The notes beneath the pieces were generated by a model. The model was not told where the DNA came from and did no database searches. It was given only the letters and a program-made list of their open reading frames with translations. DNA of 64,000 nt from Hydra vulgaris (taxonomy: Eukaryota; Cnidaria; Hydrozoa; Anthoathecata; Hydridae): NCBI RefSeq assembly GCF_038396675.1, contig NC_088933.1, positions 14,865,001-14,929,000 of the forward strand, in the 5' to 3' direction. This document shows, piece after piece, positions 1 through 12,175 of the stretch; the stretch's first letter is position 1, and each line of letters starts with the position of its first letter. The position numbers and the translations under genes were made by a program.

Positions 1-2587
1 TATGTTAAGAAGTTTCTTTTTGAAATTTCTGCAATTATTAATAACTTTTGTTTAACATGTTTTTTAGAAACTCATTACCTGTATTTTAATCTTTTGTAAT
101 TTGTTACTAAACATTGACTCTTATAATTCTTGCTATGAACCTTTGAATACATTTCGTGAAGCTTATCTATTATGTAAAGTTGTTAAATTAAAGCACTTTT
201 TTTTCAATTTAAATCTTGAATTAAGAAATAAGTGTTTTAATGTAAAAAAAGTTCTTTATTTAAAGTATATTTAAGTTTTTTTGTTTTTTTTTTAAATAAA
301 AAAAGTCCCTAACTATAGCAATTTTATTAAAGAACTTCTCAACAAACAAGGTTGGGGTTTTTATTTGGCCCAATTCATTTTCAAAAATCTTTATTTTATT
401 TTAAAGGCTTTCTATCTTTTTAAAAGTATCTTCAAGTTATCTTTTTAAAGATGTCATAATAAAGATAGCTTAGTTCAAATCTCAAGTGCACTTCACAACA
501 CAAGCTAATAAAAATTAAAAGTATTTTCTTATATCAAGACCCTTCTAAGAAATGTTAAAACTATGTAAATTGTATTACTGAATTAAAAAACTTAAAAGAG
601 TTTTAATTTAGATGTTCAATAGACATCATTGTCCAGTTTAATAAAATGTGTACGCAAAACATATATGAAAGTAGAAAACCTACTACTAAAAAAATCATCA
701 ATTTTTATTTAAAACCAAGTAATAGTTTCAATACATTAAGATGAGAAAATACAATATTTAAAAGAAATTAATTTATTTCTGAGCATTTAATAAAATTTCA
801 TACTTTTGATTTGTGGCAACCGTAAAGCTTGTGCACAGAATAACAATTGAAATTATTTGATGCTTTTTTAAATTAAATTTTTAATTCCTAAATGTTATTT
901 GCAAAGTTTTTATTTATTTTTTATTAAAAATTTTCTCAGTACTTTTCTTAAGGATGGAAACATCCTCAATTACAGTAATAATTAAGAAATGCAGTAATAA
1001 TTAAGACTTTTTAAGACACATTTCACAGTTTTTTAAATACTTTTAAATACTTTACTTACAGCACTTTTACAATACAGTACTTTTAAATTTACAATACTTT
1101 TAGATAACTCATAATTTTGGTTACTTTAGAGGATTTTATGTTTTAGGCGCAACTTTCACAATTTTGTTTATATCATTTCATAGCCCGTTTACCATAATAA
1201 CTTGAAGCTAAAAACCAGAACACATGCTAATTATCATAAAATTTAATAAGAATTAAAAAACATTTTTGTAAAGACTCTTTAACATATATATTGACTAGTA
1301 AATGTGGACAGAAATAATAGGTAAATAAAAAGTGTTAATATTTTACCCCACCAGCAAATAGCTTGCTAAATCAAGGCTTTTTTAGTAAACTTAAAATATT
1401 TTGTGCATCAAAATTTCTAATCTGATTTTCAACTATATTATAAACACCATGTTTCTTTCAAAATTTTGCAATAAAGCTATGAGAAAATTCTCATCATTCT
1501 GCATGTTTCCTTAGTGAAAGGCTTGGTTTAATCTTAAAACTGTTGATTAGTTTTATATTTTGAAAACCCTCATTTCTACAAACAACAAATTTGTGTTTGA
1601 TTGATTTTATTTAAAGAAAAATGTTGAACAAGACAACTAATGGTGTAGGAATGTATTTGCAACTCTTAAAAAATTAGGCCATTTTTATTGACCATATGAA
1701 CTAAGTAACAATTATAAGAGTTGTTAATTGTTGGTTTTGTGATTATGACCTTGTTTATTTTTGTTTGGCCTTGTGATGACTTTACATCTGAAGTTTTGCT
1801 ATTACATGTTAAAAACATATTTCTGCTCCAAGGAACACAGACATAATCAATAGTATCTTATTAAAATTTGTTTGCCCAAGCTAGTGCATATATAAAAAAA
1901 GGTTCTGAATTTCTAAGATATTTTTAGGACTTTAAAATTATGGAGGAGGGGGGTGTGGGGAAAAGGCATTACCCCATCCCCCTTCCTTCCTGGATCTGTT
2001 AGATCTATAAACAAAAGCTGTAGGTTTTACAATAAAGCTTGAGTTTTTCATAACTTATACAAATAATAACTTCTATAACTTAGTTTTTTTTTTGATTTTT
2101 GATTTTATCTTTCAGTTTTTGTATTAAGGCTTATTGTATAAAAATTATTATCTCATTTTTTATTATTATTATCATTGCTATTATTATTATTGTTATTATT
2201 ACAATTATTATTATAATTGCTTCTCTTTTTTATTTATTTTTATCATTTTTTATTTTTACTATACTTATTCTTACTTTTTTTTTTTTTTTTTTTATATAAT
2301 CAGTTTTTGTAATCGGACAATTTAGTCATTTTGAGATTATTAAGAATATTATTATTGAGGTTTTATTTTACTTGTTTTTGTTTTGATGTCGCTCGGTTGA
2401 TTATTTCTAAGTGCATTAGTGGCACCTGATTTGCAAAATGGTAACTAAACTAATTTTTTAAATCTTAATTAAAAAAATAACAAAAATATAAAGAAAATAC
2501 TAAAGACAAATGTTATTTGTAAACTTTTTACCTTAAAGAGTTTATGTTGAGGTTTAAAACTAAACTTTTTTTAACTTTATGCCACAC
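1..2587. other. AT-rich noncoding stretch, no gene seen
   Basis: No open frame longer than low-complexity runs is present. At 2099-2325 an ATT/TTT-rich run gives overlapping poly-Ile/Phe/Tyr reading frames in two phases, which is a composition artefact. A short G-rich/C-rich fold-back occurs near 1941-1990. No exon-like segment with splice signals was recognised. Confidence 0.6.
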
Positions 2588-3138
2588 AAAAATCTAAATG
2601 CTAGTATCGTCGCTTAAACCAACAACTAATATTTGTAAAGAATTCAGTAGATTTAAGCATTCAGAATTTGGTGAACTCAAACATCGTGGCTCATTTCCGA
2701 GAAATTCTTTAATCTGCAAATTTTTGATGGAGGTTAAAAACAAAAATGTTATTAAAACAAATTTTGTTTAATGTTATAAAAAAGTAATTTATATATAAAT
2801 GAAATTAAAACTTAATTTTGTTTCATATTTTACGCAAAAGAAAGTAAAAATAAATTCATTTAAATAAACTTGGTAGAATAAATTATTATTTTAAGCCACC
2901 CTGATTCCAAACTTTCAAGTCTGGAAAACAAAAGATTAAAATAGGTTTTCCGCAGTTTTAGTTTGTGTGCTAGATTTAAAGCAAATTTTTAGTTTGTGTG
3001 CTAGATTTGCAAAATTTGAATTTTCGATTAAAAAACACTTTTCGAAACTCTATTTTTGTTTCGCTAAGTTTGAAACGATTTCTAATCACTTTTTCTTGAA
3101 TCGAAATGAATATCGCTTTACGAAATTTACGATATTCT

Positions 3139-3420
3139 ATCGATACATTTTTAAATGTCGAAATCCTAAAAATAGCTCCGAAGTTATTTTACGCTTTCGA
3201 AACTTTGAAAATTGTATCGAAATATATCTACATAATCGAAATTTTATGGAAGCAATATTTCACTTTCAAAACTCTATAATCTGTATCGAAATATTTTTAT
3301 ATAAACGAAATTCTAAAAATGGCGCCGACGCATTTTATCACTTATAATTTGTACAGAAATATTTTTATATTATCGAAATTATAAAAACGGTAGCGAAATA
3401 GTTTTTTACTTTTGAAATTC
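3139..3420 (+). repeat. Degenerate ~69-bp internal repeats rich in TCGAAA
   Basis: Blocks starting TATCGA/TACAGA at 3139, 3215, 3284 and 3352 recur at spacings of 76, 69 and 68 bp, each with a following CGAAATTCTAAAAA-like block. The same series is present in the second tandem unit at about 7570-7860. An open frame across it (2967-3347) encodes a degenerate Asn/Phe/Ile-rich repeat and is most likely a by-product. Confidence 0.6.
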
Positions 3421-3889
3421 TTAAAATCACTTTAAAATATTTATTTTATTACATTAATTTTAAAAACTGCATCTAAATAAATATTTATAATGACAAAAAA
3501 TAAAAATCGGAACAAATTTGCTAAACGAATATAGACGTTGTTCTAAGGGACTGTTCATATGTATAGAAACATTCTGCCTGGGAGAGAAAAACAACAATAA
3601 TTTAGTGTAATTTCGTTTGTTTCCCAGATGTGTTTGACTTAGATGCTCTTGGGTGATCTTGGGGGCGATTATTATATCTATGAAAGTTGACAGAGCACAA
3701 ACGAGGTAAAAAGATTTCTCACCTTGCATGTGCCGGATGCATGTTAATAGTGAAATTATATAATAAATATGTAATTATTGTGCTAACTGTGAAATTGTAT
3801 AATAAATATGTAATTATTTTCTTATTGTTGTGCTAAGAGAAGACTATTTTTTGGCTATTTTCTGTAACGTGATTTTTTCGTTAATGCAT

Positions 3890-4146
3890 CACTGTTGTAA
3901 AAAATGACCAAAAACTACTTTGAGCTGACCCGAGAAAACCGCTTTGACAGGGTGAAACTACAATGTTTCCTGACTCCAAAAATGTAAAATTTGAAATCTA
4001 ACTATTTCGTCCAAGAAAATAATTTTTTTATTAGTTTTTAGTACTTTGCACAATAGGGCAAAATGACAGCTTTTCAAATTTTGCATTCTTACAGCATTCA
4101 AAAACTCTCCAAAATTAGCATTTATTACTCTAAAACATAACAGTCT
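3890..4146 (+). repeat. Left terminal inverted repeat of the Chapaev element
   Basis: About 257 bp that pair with 6667-6924 with only scattered mismatches, from the CACTG terminus to an inner AACATAACAGTCT boundary. The long, little-diverged TIR suggests recent insertion. Confidence 0.88.
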
Positions 4147-4401
4147 ATATAGCAAGTATAATTTGTATTTATTTTAACTCAGAAGATAAAATTTTACCTA
4201 CAATTTCATGGTTGAACTATATTATAAACATTTTGTTGCATCAAAATTGTAAACAAGCCGAAAATTCCGGGAATAGGCAGCGAACATGTTTGTTTTAAGT
4301 TTTGCATCAAAATTGTAAACAAGCTAAAAATTCCAGGAATTGGCAGTGAACATGTTTATTTAAAGTGTTTCACTTATCAGTTGTGTGAGAAAAATTTCAA
4401 A

Positions 4402-6475
4402 ATGCCAAATTTTTCAAAAAATCATGAAGATTGTCGGAAATCTGTCTGTGTCTTGTGTCTGAAGAAGTGCTCTCGAGAGTTGACACAGTTCCTTGTTGAA
4501 AAGATCCTCAAGCATTACCATACAAGTCTTGATTTGACTGATACCAGAGTGCCAAGAGGCATTTGTGACTCATGTCGAACAATTCTTCGGAGAAAAGATG
4601 AAGGAAAAGATGTTAACCTGCCACCTTTGTTTCCTTTCTCATCTATAAAAGTTAGACCACCAACAAGAGATCAAGGTTGCAACTGTCTTATTTTTCAAGT
4701 TGGACATTTGAAGTTGAATGAGAAGAGCCCAGTGGACTATTCTAAACCTGTGGAAGATTGTACCCCTCAAAGATGTGGTGATTGTTTGAGTCTAGTTGGA
4801 AGAGGTCTGCCACATCAGTGCACTCCATTCACTTTTAGAAAGAATCTCAAGCAGCTAGCTACAGCTGATCCACTCGCTGCAGAGCAAATAGCTACTCAAG
4901 TCATCTCTACTAAACCTTCCACACCTGGTGGTACTGTCAAAATATCGCATCCTAAAGGCGGCCCACCACTTAGAGTTAAAACAGGTGATACTTTTATATA
5001 TACATATAAAGATGACAGGTTCAGAGGGAATACCTTTAATTTTAAAACTTAAAATTACAAAAAGTGTTAATATAATTTCATTTTTAGGAAGCTCAAGTGC
5101 AAGAGCTCTTTTTCCTGAACCCAGCATCAAAACTGAAGATCTTGTACAAGTTCAGCTAAACACAGGACTGTCCAACCTTGGCATGAAGAAATTGGCATCA
5201 ACCATCAACAGAGTCAGTGACACCAAGATTGTGGATACTAGTTTTCTTGCTAAGTTTGAAGCCATTGGCAAACAGTTGTCTGAGTTTTTTACTCAAACCA
5301 GCATCCAAGTTTTATCAGAGAGTAACTCCACTGACTTTGTGGTTGTGCATTGCAAGGATCTTGCCGAGCTTTTGAATGAAGTCCTGCTTTCTCGAAGAGT
5401 TTTCCAGAATAATATTTTCAAGTTGGGAATTGATGGAGGTGGAGGATTTCTGAAAGTTTCTCTTGGCATCATGGAGTTGGATTCTCACTGTGATTCAAGG
5501 TCACCACCACGGAAAAAACTTTTAACTCAGAGGACTGCCAAAGACAGTAGTGTAAAGCGTCAAATGCTTGTGGCTTTATCAGAAGGGCTACCAGAAAACT
5601 TTGAAAATGTGAGGCAGATCTTGTCTTTAATCAAGTTAGACAAAGTCAACTTTGTTGTCTCATGCGACATGAAACTTGCCAAAATCTTTTGTGGCCTTCA
5701 GAGCCATGCAAATACTCACCCTTGCTCTTGGTGCAACACAGAATCAACGCATCTTTCTCAATCAGGATCTTTGAGGACACTAGGCTCACTTGTTGCCAGT
5801 TACCAAGAGTTTGCTAAGTCTGGTGGTGATATCAAAAAGGCAAGATCTTTTGGCAATGTAGTGCATGAGCCTTTGCTATCTGGTTCTGAAAACAAACTCA
5901 TTTTGGAGCTCATACCACCAATGGAACTCCATCTTCTCCTTGGTGTGGTCAATCACATGTACGAAGCCATGACAGAAGTTTGGCCCAATGTTGTCAAGTG
6001 GCCCTCAGCTCTCCACATTCAACAAGAACCATACCATGGTGGGCAGCTTGCAGGGAATGCCTGTCACAAGCTTTTCAGCAATCTTGACCTCCTTCAAAGA
6101 ATTGCAGAGACTGAGTCTGCTTTTCAAGTCTTTGGAATCATTGATGCCCTTCGAAAGTTTAAGTCTGTGGTGACAGCATGTTTTGGTATGGTTCTGGAGG
6201 ATGACTTTTCTGAAAAAATTGATCGCTTCAGAGACTCATATTTGGCAATCATGAACATTAGTGTGACTCCAAAAGTTCATGCTGTTTTCTTCCATGTGAA
6301 GCAATTTATTGAGATCAAAAGGGCTTCCTTGGGGATCTTTAGTGAGCAGGCAACAGAATCAATGCATCATAATTTCAGCTCACATTGGCAGAGATACAAA
6401 AGAGACCGCAATCATCCTGAGTATGCAAAGAGGCTTCTTTCATGTGTTGTGGACTACAACAGCAAGCATTTGTGA
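4402..6475 (+). CDS. Chapaev-like transposase with RAG1-like zinc and catalytic motifs (two exons)
   Basis: Two exons, 4402-4984 and 5088-6475, joined across a 103-bp intron (donor CAG|GTGATA, acceptor TTTTTAG|GAAGC). The join keeps frame exactly (a Gly codon is split) and gives 656 residues. The first ATG is at 4402. The N-terminal ~150 residues carry CxxC pairs (VCVLC, ICDSC, RCGDC) arranged like the RAG1 N-terminal zinc-binding region. Candidate catalytic residues are D310 (GIDGGGG), D388 (SCDMK) and E618 (ATESM). C407/C410 (HPCSWC) lie 19 and 22 residues after D388, and H592/H597 (KVHAVFFHVK) lie 21 residues before E618; RAG1 has the same C2/H2 layout. It would cut and paste its own element. 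No stop or frameshift was seen in either exon, so the enzyme may be active. Catalytic assignments are inferred from spacing. Confidence 0.8.
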
Positions 6476-6666
6476 AGAATCAAATATTGAGAAGAATTTA
6501 TTTTATGTACCATTTGCTCTTTATGTGTTTAGAATCAAGAGGTTGTTTTTGTGTTTTGGCTTAGAATAACTAAAAGAATTATTTAAGAAAGTGTTTATTA
6601 TTTCCATCTTGTTAATGAAAAACTATATCAGTTGTGTCAGAATAAACTATTATTCAAGTGAATTTT

Positions 6667-6924
6667 AGACAGTTATGTTTTGGAGTAATAAATGCTTATT
6701 TTGAAGAGTTTTTGAATGCTGTAAAAATGCAAAATTTGAAAAGCTGTCATTTCGCCCTATTGTGCAATGTACTAAAAACTAAAAATCAAAATTATTTTCT
6801 CGGACGAAATAGTTAGATTTCAAATTTTGCATTTTTGGAGTCAGGAAACATTGTAATTTCACCCTGTCAAAGCGGTTTTCTTGGGTCAGCTCAAAGTAGT
6901 TTTTGGTCATTTTTTACAACAGTG
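6667..6924 (-). repeat. Right terminal inverted repeat of the Chapaev element
   Basis: Reverse-complement partner of 3890-4146, ending GGTCATTTTTTACAACAGTG and followed immediately by the GCAT duplication. The transposase stop codon lies about 190 bp upstream. Confidence 0.88.
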
Positions 6925-7040
6925 GCATTTTTCTATCTACAAGAACAAATATGTTGTTGTGGCTTTCCTTTGATCTTAGACACAAACACATTAAAATTTG
7001 AGTTTAGAATTAATTCAAATTTTTACAATTGCAATATGAT

Positions 7041-8530
7041 AAAAATCTAAATGCTAGTATCGTCGCTTAAATTAACAACTGATATTTATAAAAACATTCA
7101 GAACTTGGTAAACTCAAATGTCGTGGCTCATTTCCGAGAAATTCCGAGAAATTCTTTAATCTGCAAATTTTTTATGGAGATTAAAAAGCATAAATATTAT
7201 TAAAACAAATTGTGTTTAATGTTATAAAACAGTTATTTATATATAAATAAAATTAAAATTTAATTTTATCTAACATTTTACGAAGAAGAAAGTTAAAATA
7301 ATTTCATTTAAATAAACTTGGTAAAATAAATACTTATTTTAAGCCACCCTGATTCCAAACTTCAAAGTCTGGAAAACAAAAGACTGATTAAAATGGGTTT
7401 TCCACAGTTTTAATTTGTGTGCTAGATTTAAAACTAGGTTGTTCACTTTTGCAAAAGTTGAGTTTTCGATTAAAAAAAACTTTTCAAAACTCTATTTTTG
7501 TTTCGGTAAGTTTGAAACACGATTTCTAATTACTTTATTTTGAGCCGAAATGAATATCGCTTTACGAAATTCACGATATTCTATCGATACATTTTTAGTT
7601 GTCGAAATCCTAAAAATAGCTCCGAAATTATTTTACGTTTTCGAAACTTTGAAAATAGTATCGAAATATATCTACATAATCGAAAACTTACGGAAACAAT
7701 TTCTATCTTTCAAAACTCTATAATCTCTATCGAAATATTTTTATATTAACGAAATTCTAAAAATGGCGCTGAAACATTTTATCACTTATAATATTTACAG
7801 AAATATTTTTATATTATCGAAATTATAAAAACGGTATCAAAACAATTTTTTACTTTTGAAATTCTTAAAATCACTTTAAAATATTTATTTTATTACATTA
7901 ATTCTAAATACTGCATCTAAATGAATATTTATAATAACAAAAAATTGAAACTGGGACAAATTTGCAAAACGAATATAAACGTTATTCTAAGGGCCTGTTC
8001 ATAAGTATAAAAACATTCTGCCTGGGAGAGAAAAACGACAATAGTTTAGTGTAATGTCGTTAGTTTGCCGGATGTGTTCAACTTGAATACTCTTAGATAA
8101 TCTTAGGAGCGATTATTATATCTAGAAATTTGACAGAGCACAAAGGAGGTAAAAAGATTGCTCACCTTGCATGTGCCGGATGCATGTTAATAGTGAAATT
8201 ATATAATAAATATGTAATTATTGTGTTAACTGTGAAATTGTATAATAAATATGTAATTATTTTCTTATTGTTGTGCTAAAAGTAGACGATTTTTGTCTGG
8301 CTTTTTTCTGTAACGTGATTTTTTCGCTAATACATTTTTTCTATCTACAAGAACAAATATGTTGTTGTGGCCTTCCTTTGATCTTTGATACAGACACATT
8401 AAAATATTGCATAATTTTTATATTGTTGTTGCATAATTGTTGCTAGTTTTATTTATAGTTTAGTTGTTCTTAAAAATTTTAGTTAAGAATTAATTTAAAT
8501 TTTTACAATTGCAATATGATAAAAAATAAG
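7041..8530 (+). repeat. Tandem unit, copy 2 (uninterrupted, carries empty site)
   Basis: This copy matches 2588-3889 and then, without any break at about 8330, matches the right flank of the Chapaev element (TCTATCTACAAGAACAAATA). It ends with the ACAATTGCAATATGATAAAA block that also closes copy 1, then diverges. About 80 bp near 8400-8480 are present here but absent from copy 1. No gene recognised. Confidence 0.85.
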
Positions 8531-8652
8531 ATATTTATAGAGTATAAAACTAATTTAACTTTGTCTTTCCCAATGTTGCCATATCGCAACAAAAACTTTA
8601 AATACAAAAATCAAAATTATAGTAGGTGAAAGAGTGGGGTGATGGCGAACGC

Positions 8653-9020
8653 GGGGTAACTCCGAACACGATGAAAACAGCATTGCAGAAAAATAAATTC
8701 GACAATTTCTTTTTACCAGCTGAGAAGAGATCCTATGCTCAGTTCCAGATGTGCAGTAGTGTAGTGAAGCTGCGGATGTTGCTTACTACAATTTGATTTT
8801 AACTTTTTCTGGTAATTTTATGCAACTTTTTTTTTGAGTAACACTCTGTTGTAGCTTCTATGGAATTAATATCACTCCTTTTTTTTGTTGTTGTTGCATA
8901 GTATAATTTCTAGACTTAGTTATTACAATTAGCATTTTATTTGTTATTACACAACAGTGTTTGTGATTGCCCCCCGATGTGTTCGGATTTACCCCACGTA
9001 CGTAGGGTAATTCCGAACAC
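8653..9020. repeat. Element with repeated GGGTAAYTCCGAACAC motif
   Basis: The 17-bp motif occurs at 8653-8669 (plus), 8979-8995 (minus) and 9004-9020 (plus). The last two form an inverted pair around CACGTACGT. Repeated motif copies in both orientations resemble the subterminal repeats of small DNA transposons, but no clean outer ends or target duplication were found. Confidence 0.4.
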
Positions 9021-9290
9021 CAATGGCTTTATTTTTGCCATAAATTTTTATTTTATTATAAGATTTATAAAATCTGCTTTTGAGGGTTTGTGACTGAATA
9101 GTTAAACTAATTGATAAGCAACAAATATGATCAATTTTGTATAATTAATTCGCATTTTGTAAAACTAATTCGCATTCCCGCTAAGAGTCATTCTCTTCAG
9201 AGTTTATGCAAACTTTCATAACGTGTTTTTTTTGTTTCAACGTGTTTTTATTTTGTGGCAGAACGGTTTCAAGACATTAAGCGACCAAAG

Positions 9291-9599
<309 letters not shown>

Positions 9600-9603
<4 letters not shown>

Positions 9604-9756
9604 GGAATCCCGTTAACTCAGACCCTGGATAAATCGGACTTTTACTAAGTTGGACAAATTTTTTAATTCCAATTGAATTCTCAATACATACCAAAAACTT
9701 CGCTAAGTCGGACAAAATGAAACCCGTTCAGACTCTGAGTAAACGGGATTCTACTG
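9600..9756. mobile_element. 157-bp pogo/Tigger-like MITE
   Basis: Starts CAGTGGAATCCCGTTAACTC and ends with the near reverse complement (GAGTAAACGGGATTCTACTG). Internal GGACAAA/GTCGGACAAA blocks repeat next to each end. These terminal sequences resemble those recalled for pogo/Tigger elements. It sits inside the (CA)n/(TA)n tract, so a TA duplication cannot be judged. No coding capacity. Confidence 0.7.
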
Positions 9757-9822
9757 TGTATATATATATATACTACTACTACTACTTCTAACACTACTAC
9801 TACTACTACTACTACTACTACA

Positions 9823-9901
<79 letters not shown>
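9757..9901. repeat. (TA)n then (ACT)n trinucleotide microsatellite
   Basis: Short (TA)n at 9759-9771 followed by about 130 bp of nearly pure ACT repeats with a few interruptions (TTCTAAC near 9787, CAACT near 9822). Confidence 0.95.
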
Positions 9902-11589
9902 TAATCCCTATGAACGGCTAGTAAGCCGCGAAAATTTAAAACGTTGTTTTTAGGGAGACAAAATATCTTGCCGTTATGTTTTTGAACTTATTTAAATGAA
10001 ATTATATTAGGAAAATGTATATTTAATAAAAAAATTTAAAAAAATTATAATATGTGAGCTGTAGTGACATATATATGCATGCGCAAGTAGCAAAAGGTAA
10101 CATAAGGGCTTTTCGGATTATTTTGGGATTTTCGTTTTTTAGTTAAAAAAGTTAAATTTTTTCTGAAAAAGGAACAAATTCCCCTCATATATCATGATAT
10201 TCCATCAGTTTTTAATCATTTTAACTTTTACTACTACTGAAAATTCATTTTTTTGACAATCCGATAAATCCACTGGAATCTATTAAAAGTTGTGGATAAC
10301 TTTTTTTTTGTTTCTAAAAATTTTGTATGTTAAATTACCACCTATAATAAAGTTATAAAAATTGGCGGTAGTTAGCAATTCCATTTATACAGTTCTTTTT
10401 GTTTCATTTTTAACATTACAAAAATATAAAACTTGACCAAATATAAATATAATTAATGTGCTTAAAATCATTTTTTGTCTTTGTTTTTTGGTAACATGGG
10501 GGCTACACATTTTCAAATTTTTGAAAGCTTTAAGTTTTTAAAGAAACTTCAAATATAAAACGAGAAAGCTTTTTATTGTCAAATATGAGTGGTCATAGGC
10601 AATTGTCTTTAATCATTGACTATTTTTTTCACAAAAAAAATAAAAAACTAAAATTTTTACCTTAAAAGAACGAGTATACTCTTACAAAAACAGTCTCTCC
10701 GCAAAGAAAACCTCAGACTATAACAAGGGTTCATGGGTTATGACAACGAGTTTTAATTTTATATGACTTTAAATTTGTAAGCGCGTGAACATTAAAATAT
10801 TCCTATGTTAGATCTATATTGATTGGTATATAATGATTAATTTATTTCACTACATTATTAAAGTTAGAGATTAAAAGTTAAAATAGGGATCAAGTGTCCC
10901 CAGTTTCCCTCTATATTTAAAAATGATGTCTATATTTTCAGTAAAAAAAAAACCTATAAAAAAAAACAACGACAATGCCTAACAAATGTATATTTTTTAG
11001 CCTTGGTGTACGGGCAACTTCGTAAGGGTGCAGAAAAAGGAAAAGATCATTAGCGGGCGGAAAATTATTAGGCCCTTAAAAATAAAGTTGTAAGCTAATT
11101 GGAAAAAAAATATTTTAAAGCTAGAAAAAATTTAAAATGAGGACTTTTATAAGGATTAGGGGCTTTCTTAGATTTTAAACTTCTAAGGTTCGTCAACCTA
11201 TTTGCTTCTAAAATGCTCAAGCCCACTATTGTCGTTTTATGCTCTTTTGTGACGTTAACTACGTCGCAACTATTTTCAATTGCTTTCAATCCTTATATGC
11301 ATGTCTTTTATACTAATTTGCAACTTTGATAATACCATATGGCCCTTGAGAATCCTTTATGGCCGATGTGGCTCCATAACTATTTTTTGATTCTTTTTGC
11401 ACATTAGGCAGTTTGTATGTTTGCGTTTGACAATTAAAAAAGAAGTGCGCCTAAGCTTTCCAAAATTTTACACAAGAATCAATAGAAAAAATTATATCTT
11501 CATCGTTGTTGACGTCAATATTTTCTGGTCAAGTATGAGTACTTTATAAATATTATTGTGTAAACAAATTTGCAGATTTAGGTGTTACT
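9902..11589. other. Noncoding, no gene seen
   Basis: AT-rich with no supportable coding region. Contains one copy of the GGTAACATAAGGGCTT motif (about 10096-10111) that forms an array at 18.5 kb, and a variant at about 10490. A 64-codon minus-strand frame at 11095-11289 has no recognisable motif. Confidence 0.5.
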
Positions 11590-11697
11590 TAATTCTAAGC
11601 AAGATTCTCCAATCTATATAATTACAACATAATTCTTAATGTTGCGTTAAGAATTATTTTATAACAATTTTATATAGAGAATCTTGCTTACACTAAT
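11590..11697. mobile_element. ~105-bp MITE-like fold-back
   Basis: AAGCAAGATTCTC near 11599 is mirrored by GAGAATCTTGCTT near 11680, enclosing a TTAAGAATTAT/ATAATTCTTAA inner hairpin. The left 30 bp recur exactly in reverse complement at about 18168-18197 (GATTGGAGAATCTTGCTTAG), supporting a dispersed family. Confidence 0.55.
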
Positions 11698-12103
11698 TAT
11701 TAGTTTTATTAACTAATTTTATCAACTATACAAAAACACTAAATTAGGGTTCTCTAATTTTAGGTATGTGTGTAAAAATTTCAAACCATTTATTTATTCA
11801 AGTTTTATATATGGTTCGAAAGAGCTTCAAATTTGAAATAAAATGGTGAAAACATTATAAAAAAAAGAATCATTACAAAAAAAGTTATGCTCATTTAAGT
11901 AACATTATTTTTTATGAAGGATTGCTTAAGAAAAATGCAACTTACGTATAAAACTCGCGTTCGGCTAACGGCAGCTTTGTAATAGAATCATTGTTAATTA
12001 GCGCCTGATTTTGCATAGTGAAATGTGCAAAACGATTAAAAAACGGAATTAAAAAAGTTTCGAATTTAAGTAACAAAATATTTTTAATGGTTAAAACGTA
12101 ATA

Positions 12104-12175
<72 letters not shown>

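Larger units (their letters stand above)
3890..6924 (+). mobile_element. Chapaev-like (CMC superfamily) DNA transposon, apparently complete
   Basis: The element is 3,035 bp, starts CACTGTTGTAAAAAATGACC and ends with the reverse complement. It is flanked on both sides by GCAT (3886-3889 and 6925-6928), a 4-bp target-site duplication. The unoccupied site survives in the neighbouring tandem copy near 8325-8345, where one ACAT stands in place of GCAT-element-GCAT. CAC termini, 4-bp duplication and a D-D-E transposase with an RAG1-like zinc arrangement fit Chapaev; assignment to that family is from recalled features, not a database search. It encodes one spliced transposase on the plus strand. Confidence 0.8.
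2588..7040 (+). repeat. Tandem unit, copy 1 (interrupted by Chapaev element)
   Basis: The sequence from 2588 to 3889 plus 6929 to 7040 is closely similar to 7041-8530. Both copies begin with the same ATCTAAATGCTAGTATCGTC block and both contain the TGCCGGATGCATGTTAATAG block (about 3731 and 8169). Without the 3,035-bp transposon the unit is about 1.4 kb. Copy 1 runs directly into copy 2, so this is a head-to-tail duplication rather than a pair of LTRs. No convincing protein is encoded. Confidence 0.85.

Noticed and set aside
2099..2325. Overlapping 66- and 63-codon frames
   Set aside because: Pure Ile/Phe/Tyr products of an ATT/TTT low-complexity run; open in two phases, so not coding.
2967..3347. 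126-codon open frame in the tandem unit
   Set aside because: It follows the ~69-bp degenerate DNA repeat, is broken in the second unit copy and has no domain features.
2588..8530. LTR retrotransposon (direct repeats flanking a coding element)
   Set aside because: The internal element has its own TIRs and target duplication, and the direct repeats are contiguous tandem units rather than flanking LTRs.
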